From: Aestuariirhabdus litorea
GTDB taxonomy: Bacteria > Pseudomonadota > Gammaproteobacteria > Pseudomonadales > Aestuariirhabdaceae
Direction of reading: 5' to 3'
Length of the DNA stretch: 64,000 bases
Assembly: GCF_003864255.1 (NCBI RefSeq)
Contig: NZ_QWEZ01000001.1
Span: 1,240,001-1,304,000, forward strand
The notes under the pieces are model-generated. The model was given only the letters and a program-made list of their open reading frames with translations. It made no database searches and had not been told where the DNA came from. The position numbers and the translations under genes are program-made. This document shows, in pieces, positions 26,829 through 36,179 of the stretch (position 1 is its first letter; each line of letters begins with the position of its first letter).

Positions 26829-27839
26829 ATGGCAACACGTGATGGGGCCCAGGGCTTTGACCTTGTCGGTGATATCCATGGCTGTGCGCTGACCCTGCGT
26901 CTTCTGCTGCAGAAGTTGGGCTACTGCGAGTCAGGGGGAGCCTACCGTCACCCCACCCGGCACGCTATTTTTGTCGGCGATGTCATTGATCGTGGCCCTC
27001 GCATCCGTGAGGCGCTCAGGCTGGTCAAGGCGATGGTGGATGCGGGCGAGGGGACGCTGATCATGGGCAACCACGAGTATAATGCCCTCTGCTATTGTAC
27101 CCCGGCCGCAACCAGTACCCCGCAGACCCCGGTCTTCCTCAGGGAGCACAGCCCACGCCACCTGCGCCTGATCGGGGATACCCTGGAACAGTATCGGGAC
27201 TATCCCGGCGAGTGGGAGGAGATGCTGCAGTGGTTTCTGACCCTGCCGCTGTTCCTCGAGCTGGAGGCGTTTCGGGTGGTACACGCCTGCTGGGACCCGG
27301 AGCTCATCGCACAGTACCTGCAGCAGTACGGCTGCAATCACCTCGACGAGCAGCGCCTGCGGGAGTCGGTCGACAAAACCACACTGCCTGGACGGCTAAT
27401 GGATCGTTTGACGCGTGGGCTGGATATTCGCCTCCCCGATGGGCTGTCGGTCACCAGTCGTGACGGCTTTGTTCGCCACTTCTTTCGGGCGCATTTCTGG
27501 AGCCAGGACCCGCAAACCTACAACGATGTGGTGTTTCAGCCCGACCCCTTGCCGGAGGCGATAGCGCACAGGCGTATGAACGACGATGAGAAGGCGCGCC
27601 TGTTTCATTACGCAGAGGAGCAAAAGCCGCTCTTTATCGGCCACTACTGGCGCTGCGGGCAGCCGCGGACCCTGACGGCGAACATCGCCTGCCTGGACTA
27701 CAGCGCGGTCAAATACGGCAAGCTGGTAGCCTATCGTATGGATGGGGAGGCCCGGTTGTGCAACAGCAAGTTTGTCTGGGTCGACGTTGATCTCCAGGAA
27801 CCCGGCTTGCCTGAACGGGAGAGCGATGCTGATGATTAG
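26829..27839 (+). CDS. Calcineurin-like metallophosphoesterase
   Basis: A 336-residue protein with the metal-binding motifs of the PPP/metallophosphatase fold: 'DLVGDIHG' near residue 13, 'FVGDVIDRGP' near 50 and 'LIMGNHEYN' near 80. A late 'PLFIGHYW' supplies the final His. It is probably a cytoplasmic phosphatase or diadenosine-polyphosphate-type hydrolase. Its start is three bases after the nadK stop and its end overlaps the rhomboid gene by 14 nt, so it is co-translated with both. Substrate unknown. Confidence 0.85.
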   Translation: MATRDGAQGFDLVGDIHGCALTLRLLLQKLGYCESGGAYRHPTRHAIFVGDVIDRGPRIREALRLVKAMVDAGEGTLIMGNHEYNALCYCTPAATSTPQTPVFLREHSPRHLRLIGDTLEQYRDYPGEWEEMLQWFLTLPLFLELEAFRVVHACWDPELIAQYLQQYGCNHLDEQRLRESVDKTTLPGRLMDRLTRGLDIRLPDGLSVTSRDGFVRHFFRAHFWSQDPQTYNDVVFQPDPLPEAIAHRRMNDDEKARLFHYAEEQKPLFIGHYWRCGQPRTLTANIACLDYSAVKYGKLVAYRMDGEARLCNSKFVWVDVDLQEPGLPERESDADD

Positions 27840-28713
27840 GGTATTGAGTGTTGAAGCGGGCCGCGACCTGACCGTCTATTCCCGCTGGTTATGGCGCTCC
27901 GGAGTGGCCCATCGCATCGCAGAGGAGTCGGGTCAGCAGGTGCTCTGGGTAGCCGATCAGCGGGCGGTGGAGTTTGCACGCCGGGCGCTGGAGGCCTTCG
28001 AAAACGGTGAACTGGAGGGGCTCGAGGAGCCCCCGGAAACATCGCTGGCGATTGAGAGCCAGGGGCTGTTTGAGCTATTGATCAAACACCCCCTTACCCT
28101 CGCCCTGATCGCCCTTATGAGCGCCCTGGCGCTGCTCAGCCGCTTTGGAGAGGACCCGGCCTGGGTCCACTGGTTCAGTTTCAGCGATTTTGAGGTAGTG
28201 GCCGGTTATCCCTACTTTGTCCCCCTGCAGCAAAGCCTTGAAGCGGGACAGTGGTGGCGACTGCTGACGCCTATCCTGCTGCATTTCTCGGCACTGCACC
28301 TGGTGTTCAATATGCTCTGGCTGTTGATATTGGGTGGGCGCATCGAGCAGGCACGGGGCGGGTGGTTACTGCTGTTTCTGGTGGTGGTGGTCGGCCTTGT
28401 GTCCAACGTCGCCCAGTACCTCTTCTCCATGGATCACCCCCTGTTTGGAGGATTCTCCGGGGTGGTTTACGGTTTGCTGGGGTTCTGCTGGTTCTACAGC
28501 CACTTCTGTCCGCAGGCTGGGCTCGCCCAGCCACGAGCCGTGATCGGCTTTATGGTGGGTTGGTTACTGCTCTGTTTCACCGGCTTTGTGGAAATGGTAG
28601 GCTTCGGCGCTATCGCCAATGCGGCCCATACAGCGGGTCTGGTCAGCGGCTGTGGGCTGGGCGCTGTGCTCGGCTACCTGCACCGCCAACGCATCAACGA
28701 GGAGTCCCGATGA
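27826..28713 (+). CDS. Rhomboid-family intramembrane serine protease
   Basis: A 295-residue membrane protein. Start ATG at 27826 or 27832 inside the end of the previous gene, with GGGAG just upstream; an earlier frame reading lacks support. A 70-residue cytosolic N-domain similar to that of GlpG is followed by six or seven helices. The catalytic Ser is in 'FGGFSGVVYGLLGF' and the His in 'NAAHTAGLVSG'; 'HLVFNMLWLLILGGRIE' is the conserved helix 2 motif. It cleaves transmembrane substrates in the inner membrane; substrates are unknown. It overlaps the next gene (ATGA). Confidence 0.88.
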   Translation: MLMIRVLSVEAGRDLTVYSRWLWRSGVAHRIAEESGQQVLWVADQRAVEFARRALEAFENGELEGLEEPPETSLAIESQGLFELLIKHPLTLALIALMSALALLSRFGEDPAWVHWFSFSDFEVVAGYPYFVPLQQSLEAGQWWRLLTPILLHFSALHLVFNMLWLLILGGRIEQARGGWLLLFLVVVVGLVSNVAQYLFSMDHPLFGGFSGVVYGLLGFCWFYSHFCPQAGLAQPRAVIGFMVGWLLLCFTGFVEMVGFGAIANAAHTAGLVSGCGLGAVLGYLHRQRINEESR

Positions 28714-28985
28714 GTTTCGAAGGTATGAGTTTCAAAGAGCTGCTGGCTAATATTACCCCGGAGATCTACCGCAACCTGCGCAGTGCGGTAGAGCTTGGAA
28801 AGTGGCCCGATGGGCGGCGCCTGACGCCAGAGCAACGCCAGCACTGTATGCAGGCGATGATCGCCTGGGAGCAGCTGAACCTGCCCGAAGAGGAGCGCTC
28901 CGGCTATATGGAGCAGCAGTGCAAGTCCCAGAGCGGCCAAAACGATGCGGCCGAGATCCAGGCGCTGAACCTGACCCGGCACTGA
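28710..28985 (+). CDS. DUF1315 (YeaC-like) protein
   Basis: A 91-residue cytoplasmic protein. ATG at 28710 overlaps the rhomboid stop and follows GGAG. Conserved features include 'ITPEIYRNLRSAVELGKWPD' and the acidic 'LPEEERSGYMEQQC' near the C-terminus. The family is small and of unknown function and is found at this position beside DUF2797 and pepN in Pseudomonas. The stop overlaps the next start (TGATG). Confidence 0.85.
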   Translation: MSFEGMSFKELLANITPEIYRNLRSAVELGKWPDGRRLTPEQRQHCMQAMIAWEQLNLPEEERSGYMEQQCKSQSGQNDAAEIQALNLTRH

Positions 28986-29818
28986 TGATGGAATCCAGCC
29001 TGGAGGGCCCGCTGGCGAAACTGGAGAGCCAGCACAGTGCACCGGTGAGTTACTGGTTGCGCCTCGGTGAGCATCGCCTGGCCCTTAACCCCTTGATCGG
29101 TAGACGTATTCATCTGCACTATCGCCAGCAGGTGGTCTGCCAGGGCTGCGGGCGAATCAGTAAAAAGAGCTTTGGCCAGGGCTATTGCTATCCCTGTTTC
29201 CGCTCATTGCCCCAGTGCGATAGCTGCATGATGAAGCCGGAAACCTGCCATTTTGATGCCGGTACCTGCCGTGATGAGAGCTGGGCCCAGCAAGTGTGCA
29301 TGCACGACCATATTGTTTACCTGGCCAACTCCTCATCCCTGAAGGTGGGGATTACCCGCATATCCCAGGTGCCGGTGCGCTGGATCGACCAGGGCGCCAG
29401 TCAGGCGCTACCGATCTATCGCGTCGCTAACCGACGTCTTTCCGGCCTGGTTGAGGTGATCTTCAAGCAGCACGTCAGCGACCGTACCAGCTGGCAGGCA
29501 ATGCTCAAGGGAGATCCCGCCCCCCTTGACCTGCAGGCTGAGGCGCGACGCCTGATTGCCCTCTGCGCCGAGCCCCTGGCGGAACTCGAGCGGGAGCAGG
29601 GGATCCAACGCCTGGTGCGTCTCGATGACGCAGAAAGCTTTGGCTTTGAGTACCCTGTCAGCCATCATCCCTCCAAGGTTAAGGCCTTTAATCTCGACAA
29701 GGAAGCGCAGGTCAGCGGTATTCTCGAAGGGGTCAAAGGCCAGTACCTGCTGTTCGATAACGGGGTGCTCAATGTTCGAAAATTCTCCGGCTACCAGGTC
29801 GGCCTTAGTGTGGAATAG
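28985..29818 (+). CDS. DUF2797 protein with zinc-ribbon-like cysteines
   Basis: A 277-residue protein. ATG at 28985 shares its A with the previous stop codon. Near residues 52-85 there are three Cys-x2-Cys pairs ('VVCQGCGR', 'CYPCF', 'CDSC') that probably hold zinc. Then comes 'CMHDHIVYLANSSSLKVGIT' and 'VRWIDQGASQA', a GIY-YIG-like segment seen in DUF2797. Function unknown, possibly nucleic-acid binding. It is coupled to DUF1315 and followed by pepN after 12 bp. Confidence 0.85.
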   Translation: MMESSLEGPLAKLESQHSAPVSYWLRLGEHRLALNPLIGRRIHLHYRQQVVCQGCGRISKKSFGQGYCYPCFRSLPQCDSCMMKPETCHFDAGTCRDESWAQQVCMHDHIVYLANSSSLKVGITRISQVPVRWIDQGASQALPIYRVANRRLSGLVEVIFKQHVSDRTSWQAMLKGDPAPLDLQAEARRLIALCAEPLAELEREQGIQRLVRLDDAESFGFEYPVSHHPSKVKAFNLDKEAQVSGILEGVKGQYLLFDNGVLNVRKFSGYQVGLSVE

Positions 29819-29830
29819 GATAAGATCGCA

Positions 29831-32464
29831 ATGAAAGATGCCCAGCCCAGAACCATCTACCTGAAGGATTACCGAGCGCCCGATTACTGGATCGACCGCA
29901 CTGACCTTAAGGTTGACCTCCATGAGGGCCAAAGCCGCGTGGAGGCCACCCTCAGCCTGCGTGTAAACGAGGCGCACTGGACACCGGGCCAGCCACTGCC
30001 GCCCCTTGAACTGCAGGGAAGCGAGCTGGTGCTGGAGGGGGCGTGGGTAGACGGTGTGGCCCTGGGCGCCGATGAATACCAGCTGACTGAGCAGGGGCTC
30101 GTGATACAGGCCCCGTCCGCACGCTTTGAGCTGCGCACCCGCTGCCGCATCGAGCCGCAGAACAACACCTCACTTGAGGGGCTCTATAAATCCAACGGCA
30201 TGTTCTGCACCCAGTGCGAGGCCGAGGGGTTTCGCAAAATCACCTACTACCTGGACCGTCCTGATGTGATGTCGGTGTTCAGCTGCCGTATCAGTGCTGA
30301 CCAGATCCGCTATCCCGTTCTGCTCAGCAACGGTAACGAGATCGACAGGGGGGTGCTGGAGGAGGGGCGCCATTGGGTCCAGTGGCATGACCCCTTCCCC
30401 AAACCGGCTTACCTGTTCGCTCTGGTAGCCGGCGACCTGCAACACGTCAGTGATCAGTTTGTCACCCGCAGTGGTCGCACCGTGACCCTGCAGCTCTATA
30501 CCGAACCGCGCAACATCGGCAAGTGCGATCACGCGATCGACTCTCTCAAGCGCGCCATGCGTTGGGACGAAGAGGTCTACGGCCGCGAATACGACCTGGA
30601 TATCTTTATGATCGTAGCGGTGGACCACTTCAATATGGGGGCGATGGAGAACAAGGGGCTCAATATTTTCAACTCCTCCTGTGTGCTGGCCAGTGCCGAT
30701 ACCGCCACCGATGCCAGCTTTCAGCGTATTGAGGCGATCGTTGCCCACGAATACTTCCACAACTGGTCTGGAAACCGTGTCACTTGTCGCGACTGGTTCC
30801 AGCTCAGCCTTAAGGAGGGGTTTACGGTGTTCCGGGACGCCGAGTTTTCAGCGGACATGAACTCCCGCGCGGTTAAGCGTATCGAGGATGTAAGCCTGTT
30901 GCGTACCGCCCAGTTCGCCGAAGATGCTGGTCCCATGGCCCACCCGGTGCGTCCCGACTCCTATATGGAGATCTCCAACTTCTACACCCTTACCGTCTAC
31001 GAGAAGGGGGCCGAGGTGGTGCGAATGATCCATCGTTTGCTGGGTGCCGAGGCCTTTCGCAGGGGAAGCGATCTCTACTTTGAACGCCACGACGGCCAGG
31101 CGGTGACCGTTGAGGACTTTGTGCGGGCGATGGAGGAGGCCAGCGGTATCGACCTGACCCAGTTCCGCCGCTGGTATGAGCAGGCGGGCACTCCGCGGGT
31201 TACCGTCAGCGACAGCTACGACTCGGCCAGTGGCCGCTACAGCCTGCACTTCAGCCAGAGCTGTCCAGCGACCCCGGGACAGGTCAGCAAGCTGCCCTTT
31301 CATATTCCCATTGCGGTGGGGTTGCTGGATGCCGAGGGCCACGACTTGCTGCCCGACAGTACCCGACTGGTGGAGCTAACCGAGGCGCAGCAGACGGTCC
31401 ATTTCGAGGCCATCAGCGAGCGCCCGGTACCCTCGTTGCTGCGGGGCTTTTCAGCGCCGGTTAAACTAAGTTACGACTATAGCGATGCGCAACTGGCGTT
31501 TCTAATGGCTAACGACAGTGATGCCTTTAACCGCTGGGATGCCTCCCAGCAACTGTGTGTTCGGGTGTTGCAGCGCATGGTCCCCCAATACCTCGAGGGC
31601 ACGCCTCTCAAGGTCGATGGGGTGTTGACCGAGGCCTTCTCGGCCCTGCTGCGTGCCCCGGTGAGCGATCCGGCGGCGCTCGAAACCATGCTGGTGCTCC
31701 CGGCTGAGGCCTATTTGGCGGAGATCTCTGAGCCGGTGGAGGTCGAGGCGATCCACGCCGCCCGCGAAGCACTGGCCAACCACCTGGCGGAGCGCTTTGC
31801 TCCCGAGTTTGAGCATCTCTATCGCGACAGCCAGCTGGAGGGTGCCTACCAGCCCACGGCCGAACACATGGCGCTGCGCAGCCTGAAAAATGCCGCCCTG
31901 GGTTACCTGGCACGCGGCTCCGATGCCGGGGTCGAGCTGGCCCACCAGCAGTATCGGGCTGCCAATAATATGACCGACCGCTTCCGCGCGCTCGCGACAC
32001 TGGTTCACTGCGAGCGAGGCTCGGCTAGGGCGTTGGCCAAGAGTTGCCTGCAGGACTTCTATGATAACTTTAAAAATGATCCGCAAGTTATTGAATTATG
32101 GTTGTCTGTACAGGCCTCATGCCAGCGTGATGGGGCACTCGAACGGGTGCAGGCGTTGATGGCCCACGAGGCATTCGATGCGGGCAACCCCAACAAATTG
32201 CGGTCGTTGATCGGTGTGTTCTGCTCCCAGAACAGCATCGGTTTCCATAGCGGCGAGGGAGCAGGATACCGCTTTCTTGCCGATCAGGTGATCGAACTGG
32301 ATCAACGTAACCCGCAGATCGCCTCACGCCTGGTGACACCCCTGACACGACTGCGTAAATACCCCGCTGCGCGTCAACAGCAGATGCGCGAGCAACTGCA
32401 GCGGATCTTTACCCACTCGCTCTCACCCGATCTCTACGAGGTGGTGAGCAAGAGCCTCCAGTAA
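29831..32464 (+). CDS. pepN: Aminopeptidase N (M1 metallopeptidase)
   Basis: An 877-residue cytoplasmic aminopeptidase close to the usual 870-885 length. The exopeptidase motif is 'MGAMENKGLNIF', and the zinc site is HEYFH in 'VAHEYFHNWSGNRVT', with the third ligand Glu in 'SLKEGFTVFRD'. The C-terminal helical domains are complete. It removes N-terminal residues during protein turnover. It is the last gene of the nadK-pepN run and converges on the J-domain gene with a three-base gap. Confidence 0.96.
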   Translation: MKDAQPRTIYLKDYRAPDYWIDRTDLKVDLHEGQSRVEATLSLRVNEAHWTPGQPLPPLELQGSELVLEGAWVDGVALGADEYQLTEQGLVIQAPSARFELRTRCRIEPQNNTSLEGLYKSNGMFCTQCEAEGFRKITYYLDRPDVMSVFSCRISADQIRYPVLLSNGNEIDRGVLEEGRHWVQWHDPFPKPAYLFALVAGDLQHVSDQFVTRSGRTVTLQLYTEPRNIGKCDHAIDSLKRAMRWDEEVYGREYDLDIFMIVAVDHFNMGAMENKGLNIFNSSCVLASADTATDASFQRIEAIVAHEYFHNWSGNRVTCRDWFQLSLKEGFTVFRDAEFSADMNSRAVKRIEDVSLLRTAQFAEDAGPMAHPVRPDSYMEISNFYTLTVYEKGAEVVRMIHRLLGAEAFRRGSDLYFERHDGQAVTVEDFVRAMEEASGIDLTQFRRWYEQAGTPRVTVSDSYDSASGRYSLHFSQSCPATPGQVSKLPFHIPIAVGLLDAEGHDLLPDSTRLVELTEAQQTVHFEAISERPVPSLLRGFSAPVKLSYDYSDAQLAFLMANDSDAFNRWDASQQLCVRVLQRMVPQYLEGTPLKVDGVLTEAFSALLRAPVSDPAALETMLVLPAEAYLAEISEPVEVEAIHAAREALANHLAERFAPEFEHLYRDSQLEGAYQPTAEHMALRSLKNAALGYLARGSDAGVELAHQQYRAANNMTDRFRALATLVHCERGSARALAKSCLQDFYDNFKNDPQVIELWLSVQASCQRDGALERVQALMAHEAFDAGNPNKLRSLIGVFCSQNSIGFHSGEGAGYRFLADQVIELDQRNPQIASRLVTPLTRLRKYPAARQQQMREQLQRIFTHSLSPDLYEVVSKSLQ

Positions 32465-32467
32465 CGA

Positions 32468-34012
32468 CTACAGGCGGATCGCCTGGTTCTGCCCAAGCAG
32501 GGTCAGGCGGTAGCGTTGTTGGTCGAAGCGCTCGGTGAAGCGGGCGCAGCCTGCATTGTAGAAGCGCCCATGGGTCACCTGTAGCTCCGTCGCCTGCGCC
32601 GGCAGGCGGTTGAACTGCAGCTGGCTATTGCTGTGCAGGTAAAGGCTAAGCAAGAGCTCCGTGCCGTTGTAGAAGCGCAGTACAGCATCCCTGTCGCTGC
32701 TGTTGGTAATATTCAGGTTATGGTCACCGACGCGGCCGGACAGGATCTCACCGTCAAAGGGGCGTGGGCGTGGGTACTCCTTGCAGGCTCCTGCCCGGGC
32801 CAGGGCAGGGTCGCCGAAGCCGATCTCCGCCTCCCTGACAAAGCCATGGTGGGTGCCACTGGATACCCTCAGCCAGCCATCCTCCGCCAGCGCCTCGACG
32901 CTGACCGGGCTGTAGATGGGGAGACGTACCAATACACGGCTCTGGTCATCGGCCTCCTGATGCAGATTCACCAGTCCGAGGCTGTAATGGCTGCCGAAGC
33001 GCAGCTCTCTATAGAGTGGCCGGTGGCCGGGGGCGACCACCACCGGCTCCCCAGCCTCCTGCGGCGTGGGGGGTGAGGGCAGGCGGGGCCACCATTGAGG
33101 GTTGAGCAGAGCCAGGCCGCACAGTACAGGCAATACCAGCAGCAGACCGTGGTAAAACAGGTACCCGGTTCGGCTGGAGGGGATGGCAGCATTGCTGGTG
33201 CTGGGGTTGCCGAGCCGTTTCAACAGCCGCTCAATTCGCTCCCTGAGGGCCGGGTCACGGGTCATGCCATTGGCGCGCCCCAGCAGGTTCAGGGCGGCGG
33301 TGTTGCGATTGGTCTGTAGCTCGTGGCTGGCCAGTCGGTAGAGGAGGATGGCGCTCTCCTCATTATGCACCTCTCCGCCGCGGGCGTTGGCCCAAAGCGC
33401 TGCGGGTGTTTGTACCACGCCGCCGGGGGACCACCACCCCAACGCCAGGTTGTGCGCATTGGCAGCCAAAGTGGCTCGCAGGCCGCAGCCGCCACAGAGT
33501 GTGAGATGTGGAGTGCTTTTCAGGGTGGTGAACAGGAGTCCTGTGATGCGGGCAACCCCACGACAGCGCAGGCTGCTGTCGGTGACGCCGCAACGCTGGC
33601 AGCGGGGTGGGCTGGGGGTGCGCAAGGGGGCGGAGCCGCTTGTTTCCGGGGCCGGGGTGGTGCGGGAGGTCGAGGCGCTCAGCGGCTGCTGATAGGCACG
33701 GTGCAGGCGGCTGCGGTTAAGGTCCGCCGACGCAGGGTCGGGTTCGGCGGGGTGAGACGAGGGTGGCCTGCCGGTTTGGTGGGTGGGGACCGGCGGGTCG
33801 AAAAGGGGCGCTGCCTGGGTGCGTTGCAGGTGCTCGTTGATTTGCCGATAAGCCGCCTGCAGTCGTTTGAACTGCTCGGTCGTATCCTTATCCGGGTTTC
33901 GGTCCGGGTGGAGCAGGCGGGCCCTGCGCCTGTAAGCCAGGCGTAACTCCTCGGCGGTGGCGCCAGGCGCCAGGCCAAACAACCGGTAGAGCCCTTCGGT
34001 GTATCGCTCCAT
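32468..34012 (-). CDS. Membrane J-domain protein with zinc ribbon and SH3-like domain
   Basis: A 514-residue protein of unusual layout. Residues 5-65 are a J-domain with the HPD motif ('RRRARLLHPDRNPDKD'), which stimulates DnaK-type ATPases. Residues 65-135 are Pro/Ser/Thr-rich. Residues 135-180 hold two Cys-x2-Cys pairs ('CQRCG', 'CGGCG'), a likely zinc ribbon, followed by helices. One transmembrane helix lies near 275-300 ('GLLLVLPVLCGLALL'). Residues 340-400 look like a bacterial SH3 domain ('EDGWLRVSSGTHHGFVREAE'), presumably periplasmic. It may recruit DnaK to the membrane; partners are unknown. Confidence 0.75.
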   Translation of the reverse strand: MERYTEGLYRLFGLAPGATAEELRLAYRRRARLLHPDRNPDKDTTEQFKRLQAAYRQINEHLQRTQAAPLFDPPVPTHQTGRPPSSHPAEPDPASADLNRSRLHRAYQQPLSASTSRTTPAPETSGSAPLRTPSPPRCQRCGVTDSSLRCRGVARITGLLFTTLKSTPHLTLCGGCGLRATLAANAHNLALGWWSPGGVVQTPAALWANARGGEVHNEESAILLYRLASHELQTNRNTAALNLLGRANGMTRDPALRERIERLLKRLGNPSTSNAAIPSSRTGYLFYHGLLLVLPVLCGLALLNPQWWPRLPSPPTPQEAGEPVVVAPGHRPLYRELRFGSHYSLGLVNLHQEADDQSRVLVRLPIYSPVSVEALAEDGWLRVSSGTHHGFVREAEIGFGDPALARAGACKEYPRPRPFDGEILSGRVGDHNLNITNSSDRDAVLRFYNGTELLLSLYLHSNSQLQFNRLPAQATELQVTHGRFYNAGCARFTERFDQQRYRLTLLGQNQAIRL

Positions 34013-34148
34013 GAGCGGTATCTGTCTCGTTTGGGGTAATTGGAATTAGCAGTTTTTTCTTACTCTAAATCAGTATACCTTGATGCTAATGTTGGGTCAG
34101 CGGCTGCCGATACACTGGGTTAGTGTAACCCCTCGACTGGTAATTCCC

Positions 34149-35297
34149 ATGAATCTTTCCCAAATCACCAAAGCCATGCTGTTTAACAGCCCCTCGCTGC
34201 GTGAACGTCAATCCGGCCTCCTGAATATACCGGGGCAGGGGAGCGCGCTGGCGGGCAAAGAGGGGGGGCATGAGGGAATGGATACCCTCAACGGTGCTCT
34301 CAGGAAACACCTGCAACGGGTGCCGACTACCGAGCCGGTGGTGTTCGATAACCCCTACTCTCCTGATAAGGTCGCCGATACGTTAACCCAACACATACGG
34401 GGTTACATGGAGCGGGAAAAGGCCGCCGGGGCCAGCGATGAGCGCCTGCAGGAGCTCTATGATATCGGGGTTCAGGCCGTGGCCGACGGCTTTGCCGAGG
34501 CGCAGGAGATCCTTGACCAGATGGGGGTGCTGCAGGGTCAGATTGCCGCCGATATTGACACCACCTTCGATCTCTTTAGTCAGCAGGCATCTGCCATGCG
34601 CGATGAACTGATGTCACCTGCGGAAACCACTCGGATCAGCCCCGCTGCGATCCAGAGCTATTTTGCCGCTGAGTCCCTGCAGGTGTCTCGCAGCTTCGAG
34701 TTTGAGCTGACCACCGCCGAAGGGGATCGGGTGCGGATCAATGCCACTGGTGCCGCAGGTATCGCCCAGGGCCAATATCAGGGTACTGAGACAAGCGAGT
34801 CGGGGAGCAGTGCTGTCTCGGCGTTTTCCAGTGCCGCATACCAGCGTGGCTCCTTTGCCTTCGAGGTGCAAGGAGACCTCAACCCCGCCGAGCTCGAGGC
34901 AATTGATGCGCTGCTGGCCAAGGTCAACGACCTCAGCGAGAGCTTCTTTGCCGGAAATCTGGAAGAGGCCTTTGATAAGGCCTTGTCACTGGGGTTTGAC
35001 GGCTCCCAGATCAGCCGCTTCGAGCTGGACCTTAACCAGAGCAGCCGCTACACCGCGGTAGAGCAATACCAGTCGCTGCAAGGGGAGCCCAAGGGGGTGG
35101 CCGGTATTCGTGAGCTGGCCCAGTACGCCAAGGATCTGCAACAGGCCCTGGAAGAGGCGAGCCGCTTCGAGGCACCCGGGGAGCTGCTCGACAAACTGTT
35201 CGAGCTGGAGGATGCCCTTCGAGCCCAGCCCGATGCACTTGAGCAGCAATTGGCTCGTCACCGTGAACTGAACCACTGGTTGCTTGAGTCGATTTAA
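34149..35297 (+). CDS. DUF5610-family protein
   Basis: A 382-residue protein. ATG at 34149 ('MNLSQITKAM') is preferred to an upstream ATG at 34080, which adds an uncharged, non-conserved leader, although its ribosome site is weak. It is acidic, helical and free of Cys, with no signal peptide or transmembrane helix. 'YMEREKAAGASDERLQELYD' and 'FAEAQEILDQMGVLQGQIAA' are typical of DUF5610. The family often occurs near motility or surface genes in marine gammaproteobacteria (recalled, not searched). Function unknown. Confidence 0.72.
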   Translation: MNLSQITKAMLFNSPSLRERQSGLLNIPGQGSALAGKEGGHEGMDTLNGALRKHLQRVPTTEPVVFDNPYSPDKVADTLTQHIRGYMEREKAAGASDERLQELYDIGVQAVADGFAEAQEILDQMGVLQGQIAADIDTTFDLFSQQASAMRDELMSPAETTRISPAAIQSYFAAESLQVSRSFEFELTTAEGDRVRINATGAAGIAQGQYQGTETSESGSSAVSAFSSAAYQRGSFAFEVQGDLNPAELEAIDALLAKVNDLSESFFAGNLEEAFDKALSLGFDGSQISRFELDLNQSSRYTAVEQYQSLQGEPKGVAGIRELAQYAKDLQQALEEASRFEAPGELLDKLFELEDALRAQPDALEQQLARHRELNHWLLESI

Positions 35298-35388
35298 TGT
35301 CCGGGTGAGCACTTTTCACTGCAGGCGTAGCGTCGCTCCGCTTGAAATCGGGTAAACTTGGCACCATTGTTACTGCCGATGTGGACCC

Positions 35389-35652
35389 ATGCTTACCCTT
35401 ATTCTCTATACCACCAGCGGCTGTCACCTGTGTGACCAGGCGCTGGCGCTGCTGACCCCCATCATTGAGCTTAACCAGTTGCAGCTGCGCCTGGTGGATA
35501 TTGCTGATAGCGATGCGATGATCGAGCGCTACGGTGTGCGTATCCCGGTCATCCAGCTTGAGGGGACACAAGGGGAGCTGGGCTGGCCCTTCGATGAACC
35601 CCAGGCACTGGCGTTCCTTAACCACTCGCTGCAGGAGCTTGAGGATGCTTGA
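35389..35652 (+). CDS. Glutaredoxin-like (DUF836) protein
   Basis: An 87-residue thioredoxin-fold protein with the redox motif Cys-His-Leu-Cys in 'YTTSGCHLCDQAL' and the cis-Pro in 'GVRIPVIQL'. It is probably a cytoplasmic disulfide reductase or glutaredoxin-like factor. It overlaps the cobU start by eight bases, so it is coupled to cobalamin genes, an unusual partner. Confidence 0.82.
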   Translation: MLTLILYTTSGCHLCDQALALLTPIIELNQLQLRLVDIADSDAMIERYGVRIPVIQLEGTQGELGWPFDEPQALAFLNHSLQELEDA

Positions 35653-36160
35653 ACTGGTGCTGGGCGGGGTACGCAGCGGCAAGAGCCAGTTTGCCGAAAA
35701 GCGGTTGCTGCAAGCCCCCGCTCCCCACGCCTATCTGGCCACTGCCGATCGCGCCTTCAATGCCAAGGATTCCGATTTTGCCGCCCGGGTCGAGGCCCAT
35801 CGCCAGCGGCGCCCAAGCGATTGGCTACTGATCGAAGAACCTCTCCATCTGGCGGCCGCCATTCAATCCTCCTCCGCTGCCTCGCTGCTCATCGATTGCA
35901 TGGGGGTCTGGCTCACCAACCTCCTGCTGCACACCGACGGTGAAATGCTGGAGGCGGAGCTCAATGCTTTGCTCGCACTGCTCGAGCGTTGCGAACAGCG
36001 CATCATCATCGTCTCCAGCGAGGTTGGCTTCGGCGTGGTTCCGGCCGGGGAGTTGAGCCGGCGTTTTGTCGACCAGTTGGGATTATTGAACCAAAAACTG
36101 GCCGAGCGGGCCGAACGGGTGTGGCTAAGCGTGGCCGGCATCGCCCAGCAAATCAAATAG
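35645..36160 (+). CDS. cobU: Adenosylcobinamide kinase / adenosylcobinamide-phosphate guanylyltransferase
   Basis: A 171-residue enzyme (CobU/CobP). ATG at 35645 lies inside the end of the glutaredoxin gene. The P-loop is at the N-terminus, 'LVLGGVRSGKSQFAEKRL', followed by 'VEAHRQRRP', which supplies the guanylylated His, and 'IIIVSSEVGFGVVP'. It phosphorylates adenosylcobinamide and adds GMP to make AdoCbi-GDP for cobalamin nucleotide-loop assembly. It is first of cobU-cobT-cobC-cobS. Confidence 0.92.
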   Translation: MLELVLGGVRSGKSQFAEKRLLQAPAPHAYLATADRAFNAKDSDFAARVEAHRQRRPSDWLLIEEPLHLAAAIQSSSAASLLIDCMGVWLTNLLLHTDGEMLEAELNALLALLERCEQRIIIVSSEVGFGVVPAGELSRRFVDQLGLLNQKLAERAERVWLSVAGIAQQIK

Positions 36161-36179
36161 AAAAGCTAAGGATGACCAC

